Assembly: GCA_025350775.1 (NCBI GenBank)
Contig: JANXXF010000434.1
Span: 1-5,264, forward strand
DNA from: Actinomycetes bacterium
GTDB lineage: Bacteria > Actinomycetota > Thermoleophilia > Gaiellales > Gaiellaceae
Direction: 5' to 3'
DNA: 5,264 nucleotides
Numbering within the stretch: the first letter of the stretch is position 1; each line of letters begins with the position of its first letter. Shown in pieces: positions 1 to 5,264 of this stretch. Position numbers and translations under genes: made by a program. Below the pieces are notes generated by a model. That model worked only from the letters and a program-made list of their open reading frames with translations. It did no database searches and was not told where the DNA came from.

Positions 1-2
1 CG

Positions 3-926
<924 letters not shown>

Positions 927-928
927 CC

Positions 929-1240
929 ATGCCCGAGATCACGTCGTACGAGACCGTGCAGCGCTGGATCCGCTCCTCGAAGATGACCGAGCAGGAGCGC
1001 AAGCTCGCGCTGCTCGTCGAGTTCGTGGGCCGGGTCGATCGCACCCCCGACGAGATGATCGGGGACTGCCTGAGCCTGGTGCAGGGGGGGCAGTTCAAGC
1101 TCAAGGGCAAGACGCGCCGCCGCTACGTCGAGCAGATCGAGGAGTTCGAGGAGGAGCACGGCGGGCGGCCGCAGGGCAACGTCATCCGCTCGTTCTTCAT
1201 CCACAACGGCATCCCCATCCAGCCGCCGATCCTCACCTAG
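929..1240 (+). CDS. Small protein resembling a lone tyrosine-recombinase core-binding (SAM-like) domain
   Basis: This is a 103-residue, charged, predominantly helical protein with no signal peptide or membrane segment. Its pattern is close to the N-terminal core-binding domain of phage-integrase/XerC-type recombinases. There is an opening helix (YETVQRWIRSSKMTEQER), a helix LVEFVGRVDRTPDEMI that matches the frequent 'F.xFxGKTPDELI' theme, a basic stretch KGKTRRRYVEQIEEF, and a closing NVIRSFFIHNGIPI like the 'IRSFFxxNGI' end of that domain. It stops where the catalytic domain (Arg...His-x-x-Arg...Tyr) would begin, and none of that domain appears in any frame downstream. It therefore has no recombinase activity of its own; a DNA-binding or regulatory role is possible but unproven. 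The start is supported by GGAGGAG at 917-923. It follows the nitroreductase stop by two bases and precedes the ligase GTG by four, so it is probably co-transcribed. The coding call is firm; the domain assignment is moderate. Confidence 0.75.
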   Translation: MPEITSYETVQRWIRSSKMTEQERKLALLVEFVGRVDRTPDEMIGDCLSLVQGGQFKLKGKTRRRYVEQIEEFEEEHGGRPQGNVIRSFFIHNGIPIQPPILT

Positions 1241-1244
1241 CCGC

Positions 1245-2768
1245 GTGGCCCGCCCCGCGATCATCGACCTGCTGGAGCAGCGGGTGCGCGAGCACCCGCA
1301 TTCCGCGTACCTTCGCTTCGGCGAGCGCGTCATCAGCTGGAGCGAGACGGCCGAGTCGACCTTCCGGGTGGCGAACGGGCTGCGCGAGCTCGGCGTCGCG
1401 CCGGGCGACCGCGTGGCGATCATGCTCCCCAACTCGCCCGAGTACCTGTTTGCGTACTACGGCATCCTCGCTTCCGGGGCCGCCCCGGTGCCGGTCAACG
1501 TCGCCCAGCGCGGGGCGGCGCTGTCGCACATCCTGCGCGATTCCGGCGCGGCCGCCCTCGTCGTCGACGCGCCGCTGCGCCCGTTCGTTGACCTCATCGC
1601 CGGCGACATCCCGCAGGTGCGCCTCGCCGTCCGTGGCGAGGAGAGCTGGGAGCGGCTGCTGGGCGCCTCGTCGCTGCCGCCGGAGATGCCGACCGGCGCC
1701 CGCTCGGGCCTCGGCATCATGTACACGTCGGGCACCACCGGGCCGCCGAAGGGCGTCGTCGCCGAGGGCTACGACATGTCGCATCTGCACCAGCTGCTCG
1801 GCATGTTCGGCATTGCGAAGGGCGAGACGGTGTACACCTGCCTGCCGCTCTTCCACGGCAACGCGCTGATCCTGTCGGCGATGGGCGCCATCTGGAACGA
1901 CTGGACGCTCGCGCTGGGCGAACGGTTTTCGGCCTCACGCTTCTGGGACGACATCCGCCGGCACGACGCCGTCATGTTCACGGCGCTCGGCGCGATCATC
2001 CCGATCCTGCTCAAGCAGCCCGAGCGCCCGAACGACGCCGACAACCCTGCACGGCTGTGCGCCTCGGCGGCCTGCCCCGGCTGGGCCTGGGACGAGTTCC
2101 AGAGCCGCTTCGGCGTGCGCCTGCTCGAGTTCTACGGCCTCGTCGACTATCCCGGCTACCTGATCAATGACGAGGGCATCCCCGGGGCGATGGGCCGCGT
2201 GCTGGGCGCCACCGAGTTCCGCGTCGTCGACGACGGCGATGCCGATGCGCCTGCCGGCGCGGTCGGCGAGCTCGTCATGCAGCACCCGGGCGGACGGCTC
2301 ACCCACTACCACAACAACCCCGAGGCGACGGAGCTCGCCTACCGCGGCGGCTGGTTCCATACCGGCGACCTGGCGAGCAGCGACGAGCGCGGCTACTACA
2401 CCTACCGTGGCCGCAAGAAGGAGTCGATGCGGCGGCGCGGCGAGAACATCTCCGCCTGGGAGATCGAGAACGTCGTCAACAGTCATCCCGCGGTGGCCGA
2501 GAGCGCAGCACACGCCGTAGCGTCGGAGCTGGGCGAGGACGACGTGAAGCTCGTCGTGGTGCTGCGGCCCGGCTACGAGGCGACGCCCGAGGAGCTGATC
2601 GAGTTCTGCAGCGGCCGCATGGCGGACTACGCGATCCCCGGCTACGTCGAGTTCCGCGAGACTCTGCCGAAGACCGGCACGCACCGTGTTCAGTACGCTC
2701 TTCTGAAAGCAGAAGGGGTCACCCCCGGCACATGGCGGCGCCCCGACGCGTCCGCTGCGAGGAGGTAG
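1245..2768 (+). CDS. AMP-forming acyl-CoA ligase (CaiC-like, class I adenylate-forming enzyme)
   Basis: This 507-residue cytosolic enzyme has the usual family length. It is expected to activate a carboxylic acid with ATP to an acyl-adenylate and then to the CoA thioester; the substrate cannot be read from the sequence. The N-terminal domain contains PNSPEYLFAYYGILASGAAPVPVN. The phosphate-binding loop YTSGTTGPPKG is at 160-170, LPLFHGNA follows at about 200-207, and the A5-region FYGLVD is at 296-301. The hinge and C-terminal domain are marked by GWFHTGDL at 369-376 and RKKESMRRRGENIS at 390-403. The A10 end reads LPKTGTHRVQ at 474-483. Two sites deviate: A5 has V-D where YGxTE is common, and the A10 lysine that normally contacts the adenylate is not at the expected place (His480-Arg481). 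The RRRGENIS form and overall look favour the crotonobetaine/carnitine-CoA ligase-like branch. GTG 1245 is the only start that fits, four bases after the upstream stop and without a clear Shine-Dalgarno, suggesting coupled translation. Confidence 0.9.
   Translation: MARPAIIDLLEQRVREHPHSAYLRFGERVISWSETAESTFRVANGLRELGVAPGDRVAIMLPNSPEYLFAYYGILASGAAPVPVNVAQRGAALSHILRDSGAAALVVDAPLRPFVDLIAGDIPQVRLAVRGEESWERLLGASSLPPEMPTGARSGLGIMYTSGTTGPPKGVVAEGYDMSHLHQLLGMFGIAKGETVYTCLPLFHGNALILSAMGAIWNDWTLALGERFSASRFWDDIRRHDAVMFTALGAIIPILLKQPERPNDADNPARLCASAACPGWAWDEFQSRFGVRLLEFYGLVDYPGYLINDEGIPGAMGRVLGATEFRVVDDGDADAPAGAVGELVMQHPGGRLTHYHNNPEATELAYRGGWFHTGDLASSDERGYYTYRGRKKESMRRRGENISAWEIENVVNSHPAVAESAAHAVASELGEDDVKLVVVLRPGYEATPEELIEFCSGRMADYAIPGYVEFRETLPKTGTHRVQYALLKAEGVTPGTWRRPDASAARR
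2760..2766 (+). promoter_or_regulatory. Consensus ribosome binding site for the thiolase-like gene
   Basis: AGGAGGT sits inside the final arginine codons and the first base of the stop codon of the ligase gene, five bases before ATG 2772. It matches the anti-Shine-Dalgarno almost perfectly and is the strongest such site in the window. The thiolase-like gene may therefore be translated more strongly than its neighbours. Confidence 0.85.
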
Positions 2769-2771
2769 GAG

Positions 2772-3980
2772 ATGCGCGACGTCTACGTGATCGGCGCAGG
2801 CATGACGAAGTTCGAGAAGGCGCTGGAGACCAGTCTCAAAGAGCTCTCAGGGGCCGCCGTGCTCGACGCCCTGCAGGATGCAGGCCTGACGCCCGACCAG
2901 GTCGAGGCGGCCTATGTCGGCAACGCCGTGGCGGGTCTCGTCATCGGCCAGGAGATGATCCGCGGCCAGGTGCTGCTGCGCCCTGTCGGCATCCAAGCGA
3001 TCCCCATCTTCAACGTCGAAAACGCCTGCGCGTCGGCCTCGACGGCGCTGCACCTCGGCTGGCAGGCGGTGGCGACCGGCATCCACGACATCGTGCTGTG
3101 CCTTGGCGCCGAGAAGCTGACGCACCGGGACAAGAGGGTCGGCATGGCCGCGATCGGCACCGCCGTCGACGTCGAAGCGACCGCCGAGGCCGCCCAGGCC
3201 GCGTCCGAGGGCACCGACGGCGGCAAGCCGCGCTCGTACTTCATGGACCTCTACGCGCAGTGGACGAAGGCCTACATGGAGCGCTCCGGCGCCACCCCCG
3301 AGGACTTCGCGGGCGTCGTCGTCAAGAACCAGCACAACGGCGCGCTCAACCCGCGCGCGCAGTACGGCGCCGAGCTCACCGTGGACGAGGTGCTCGCCGA
3401 TCGCGAGGTCGTGTGGCCTCTGACGCTGCGCATGTGCTCGCCGATCTCCGACGGCGCCGCCGCGGTGATCATCGCGTCCGAGGAGGCGATGCGGAGGCTC
3501 GGCGCGAACGGCGTGAAGATCCTTGCTTCGACCCTCGTCTCGGGCAACAACCACGACGAGAACGACCCGACCGCAGGCTCGGCCGGGCGCGCCGCCAAGA
3601 TGGCGTACGAGCTGGCGGGCGTCGGGCCGGAGGATCTCTCGTGTGTCGAGGTGCACGACGCCGCCGCGCCGGCCGAGCTGATGATCTACGAGTACATCGG
3701 GCTGGCGAAGCCGGGAGAAGGGCCCGCGCTGCTGCGGTCGGGCGAGGCGAATCTCGGCGGCAAGCGCCCCGTGAACACGAGCGGCGGCCTGCTCTCGAAG
3801 GGGCACCCGATCGGCGCCACCGGCATCGCCCAGATCTGCGAGGCGACGTGGCAGCTGCGTGGCCAGGCCGGCGCACGGCAGGTGCCGGGCGCGCGGCTCG
3901 CGCTCACGCAGAACGGCGGCGGCTGGCTCGACGACGACTCGGCCGCGATGTCGGTGCACATCCTCGAAGCAGTGCGCTAG
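2772..3980 (+). CDS. SCP-x-type thiolase-like protein (acetyl-CoA acetyltransferase family)
   Basis: This is a 402-residue soluble protein of the thiolase superfamily, in the SCP-x/non-classical branch. It opens with VYVIGAGMTKFEK, the usual start of this branch. The nucleophile is Cys86 in VENACASAS, matching the catalytic cysteine motif. A second active-site segment is EVHDAA around His295, and GGLLSKGHPIGATG places the catalytic histidine at His345. Near the C-terminus classical thiolases have a Cys-x-Gly; here there is QNGGGW with Asn381, as in many SCP-x-like proteins. It could cleave a 3-ketoacyl-CoA, or carry out a retro-Claisen or aldolytic step on a steroid-like or branched side chain; the sequence does not decide. 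Related proteins often work with a small DUF35/OB-fold partner, which is not present in this window. The start is set by the AGGAGGT site three bases past the end of the ligase gene. Its TAG (3978-3980) is in the same frame as the following CofD gene. Confidence 0.9.
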   Translation: MRDVYVIGAGMTKFEKALETSLKELSGAAVLDALQDAGLTPDQVEAAYVGNAVAGLVIGQEMIRGQVLLRPVGIQAIPIFNVENACASASTALHLGWQAVATGIHDIVLCLGAEKLTHRDKRVGMAAIGTAVDVEATAEAAQAASEGTDGGKPRSYFMDLYAQWTKAYMERSGATPEDFAGVVVKNQHNGALNPRAQYGAELTVDEVLADREVVWPLTLRMCSPISDGAAAVIIASEEAMRRLGANGVKILASTLVSGNNHDENDPTAGSAGRAAKMAYELAGVGPEDLSCVEVHDAAAPAELMIYEYIGLAKPGEGPALLRSGEANLGGKRPVNTSGGLLSKGHPIGATGIAQICEATWQLRGQAGARQVPGARLALTQNGGGWLDDDSAAMSVHILEAVR

Positions 3981-3989
3981 CGCGCGGCG

Positions 3990-5063
3990 CTGACCGGCAA
4001 GGTCTGTCTCCTCTCCGGCGGCTTCGGCGGGGCCCGGTTCGCGCCGGGCCTCGTCGCGGCGCTCGGCGCGGGCGCCGTCTCGGTGGTGACGAACCCCGGC
4101 GACGACGTGCGCCTGCTGGGCGGCGAGGTGTGGCCCGACTTCGACGCGGTGATGTACGCGCTGGCGGGGCTCTTCGACGAGGAGCGCGGCTGGGGCATCC
4201 GCGGCGAGGGCTTCACGGCGGCGGACGCGGCGAGCGCCGCGGGCGTGACCGGCGCCTGGTTCCGTGTGGGCGACCGCGACCTGGGGCTCTGTTGCGAGCG
4301 GGCGGGGTGGCTGGACGCCGGCGCGGGGCGGGCCGAGGTGGCCGCGCGGCTGCGCGAGCGGCTGGGGGTGGAGGCGCTCGTCGTGCCGGCGACGGCGGAG
4401 CGCTGCGAGACGCAGGTGCTGGTCGAGGCGCCCGGCGTCGCCGGCGCTGCCGCCGGGGCCGAGGCGCTGCCCCTGCAGGAGTGGCTCGTGAGAGAGCACG
4501 CGGCACGGCGCCCGCTGGGGATCCGGGTGGTGCCGGCAGCGCCGCGCGCCGCAGCCGAGGCGGTCGCCGCCATTCGCAACGCCGACCTCGTGCTACTCGG
4601 CCCGTCGAGCCCCGTCATGAGTCTGTTGCCGTTGCTCGCCGCGCCGGAGATCGCCGGGGCGGTGGCGGCGGCGCGGCGCGTGGTCGCCCTCTCGCCGACG
4701 GTGGCCGCGCTGCCCCCGCGCACGCAGGCGGAGGCCGGTCGGTACCGGGTGCGAGGCCTCCTGCTGGCGGCGCGCGGCGTCGAGCACACGGCCGCGGGTG
4801 TCGCGAGGCTCTGGGGTGAGGCGATCGACGGCTTCGTGCTGGACAGGTGCGATGTCGGCGCCGTCGACGCAGGGTGCTCCGACGGCACCGGCGCCGCCGC
4901 GCCAGGCGGGGGCGCCCGCTCGACCGTCCCCACCCTCGCCGCCGATCTGCTCGCCGCGACCGCGCCCGAACGCGCCCGCCTGGCCGAGGCAGTCGTCGCC
5001 TTTGGGCTGGGGCTCTCCGCACGCGCGGCCACGGCGCCGGTTAGGGTGCTGCCAGGGCTATGA
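3990..5063 (+). CDS. cofD: CofD/FbiA-family phospholactate/phosphoenolpyruvate transferase of coenzyme F420 synthesis
   Basis: The encoded protein is about 357 residues if read from CTG 3990. CofD/FbiA moves the lactyl- or enolpyruvyl-phosphate group from its GDP-linked precursor (LPPG/EPPG) onto the deazaflavin Fo, giving F420-0 or dehydro-F420-0. Family marks, numbered from 3990, are the N-terminal loop LLSGGFGGARF (7-17), NPGDD (35-39), WPDFDAVMY (48-56), GWGIRGEGF (67-75), ETQV then LQEWLVR (162-168), GPSSPVMSLLPLL (about 204-216) and GVARLWGEAIDGFVLD before the C-terminal tail. Length and motif order match complete family members. There is no ATG, GTG or TTG between the upstream in-frame TAG (3978-3980) and the GGFGGAR loop. 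The first GTG, at 4083, would delete that loop, so CTG 3990 is my preferred start. The C-terminal region around 290-310 is rich in Gly, Ala and Ser and less family-like. The gene follows the thiolase by nine bases and overlaps the SDR start by four, implying one operon. Confidence 0.88.
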   Translation: MTGKVCLLSGGFGGARFAPGLVAALGAGAVSVVTNPGDDVRLLGGEVWPDFDAVMYALAGLFDEERGWGIRGEGFTAADAASAAGVTGAWFRVGDRDLGLCCERAGWLDAGAGRAEVAARLRERLGVEALVVPATAERCETQVLVEAPGVAGAAAGAEALPLQEWLVREHAARRPLGIRVVPAAPRAAAEAVAAIRNADLVLLGPSSPVMSLLPLLAAPEIAGAVAAARRVVALSPTVAALPPRTQAEAGRYRVRGLLLAARGVEHTAAGVARLWGEAIDGFVLDRCDVGAVDAGCSDGTGAAAPGGGARSTVPTLAADLLAATAPERARLAEAVVAFGLGLSARAATAPVRVLPGL

Positions 5064-5264
5064 GAGCACCACGCACCGTCATCGTCGTCGGCGGCGGCTC
5101 CGGGATCGGGGCCGGCTGCGTCACCCTGCTCGCCGAGCGAGGCTGGCGGGTCGGAGTCGTCGACCTGCGCCTCCCCGACGAGACGCCCGCAGGCGCCGCC
5201 GAGCTCGCCGTTGCCGACGTGCGCGACGCCGTTGCGCTGGAGGGCGCGATCGCCGGGCTCGAAG
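5060..5264 (+). CDS. Short-chain dehydrogenase/reductase, N-terminal part (3' partial)
   Basis: An ATG at 5060 overlaps the TGA of the CofD gene (ATGA), and the frame stays open to the right edge, giving 68 codons. It begins MRAPRTVIVVGGGSGIGAG, a Rossmann-fold first strand and glycine motif (GGGSGIG at 11-17, corresponding to the TGxxxGIG motif of classical SDRs). Asp35, in VVDLR at the end of the second strand, favours NAD(H) over NADP(H). The AVADVRD segment (50-56) matches the 'DVTD' adenine-pocket motif. Catalytic Ser-Tyr-Lys would lie beyond the window, so the substrate and even the activity remain open. The four-base overlap indicates translational coupling, and placement after a ligase and a thiolase-like gene fits a 3-hydroxyacyl or hydroxysteroid type dehydrogenase. 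That role is inference. Confidence 0.85.
   Translation, partial: MRAPRTVIVVGGGSGIGAGCVTLLAERGWRVGVVDLRLPDETPAGAAELAVADVRDAVALEGAIAGLE

Noticed and set aside
1084..1090. A run of seven G bases that might indicate a frameshift or phase-variable tract in the 103-aa gene
   Set aside because: The recombinase-domain-like pattern continues in the same frame on both sides, so no frameshift is needed, and the tract is short for phase variation in GC-rich DNA.
2847..4499. A 550-codon open frame on the - strand
   Set aside because: It is antisense to the thiolase-like gene and CofD, has biased His/Arg/Ala composition and no recognisable domain; long antisense frames are common at this GC content.
2732..4819. 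A 695-codon open frame on the + strand overlapping the thiolase and CofD genes
   Set aside because: Its translation is mostly Arg/Ala/Gly low-complexity text without family motifs, as expected for an off-frame reading of high-GC DNA, and it covers two well-recognised genes.
3977..5032. A 351-codon open frame on the - strand opposite CofD
   Set aside because: It is Ser/Ala/Arg/Pro-rich without motifs, while the + strand here carries a full ordered set of CofD motifs.

Overview
The window is a strongly GC-rich bacterial segment, with G or C at nearly every third codon position. It is coded entirely on the + strand, has almost no intergenic DNA, and is cut at both ends. The combination of a CofD-type enzyme (coenzyme F420 biosynthesis), a CaiC-like acyl-CoA ligase, an SCP-x-like thiolase, a nitroreductase remnant and an SDR suggests an F420-using, lipid- or aromatic-degrading lineage such as Actinomycetota or Chloroflexota (for example SAR202/Dehalococcoidia-like). 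That placement is inference from gene content only.

Layout, left to right. From the left edge to 926 runs one open frame that is a chimera. Its first part is the first ATPase domain of an ABC-F protein, and from about base 500 it becomes the C-terminal half of a flavin nitroreductase. Two bases later comes a 103-aa protein (929-1240) resembling only the N-terminal core-binding (SAM-like) domain of tyrosine recombinases. Four bases later a GTG opens a 507-aa AMP-forming acyl-CoA ligase (1245-2768). A perfect Shine-Dalgarno inside the ligase's last codons serves a 402-aa SCP-x-type thiolase-like protein (2772-3980). Nine bases after that comes a CofD-family protein that has no ATG, GTG or TTG in a position that keeps its active-site loop (probable CTG start at 3990, stop at 5063). 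Its stop overlaps the ATG of an SDR dehydrogenase that runs off the right edge (5060 to the end).

The spacings (2, 4, 3 and 9 bases, then a 4-base ATGA overlap) suggest one polycistronic, translationally coupled unit. Plausibly the ligase activates a carboxylic acid to its CoA thioester, the thiolase-like enzyme and the SDR act on the acyl chain, and CofD supplies the deazaflavin cofactor for F420-dependent oxidoreductases encoded elsewhere. No substrate can be named from the sequence. I see no promoter, terminator, tRNA or rRNA gene, CRISPR array, insertion sequence or notable repeat. The points most worth checking are the ABC-F/nitroreductase junction (assembly artefact or true deletion fusion), the missing canonical start of CofD, and the lone recombinase-like N-terminal domain.
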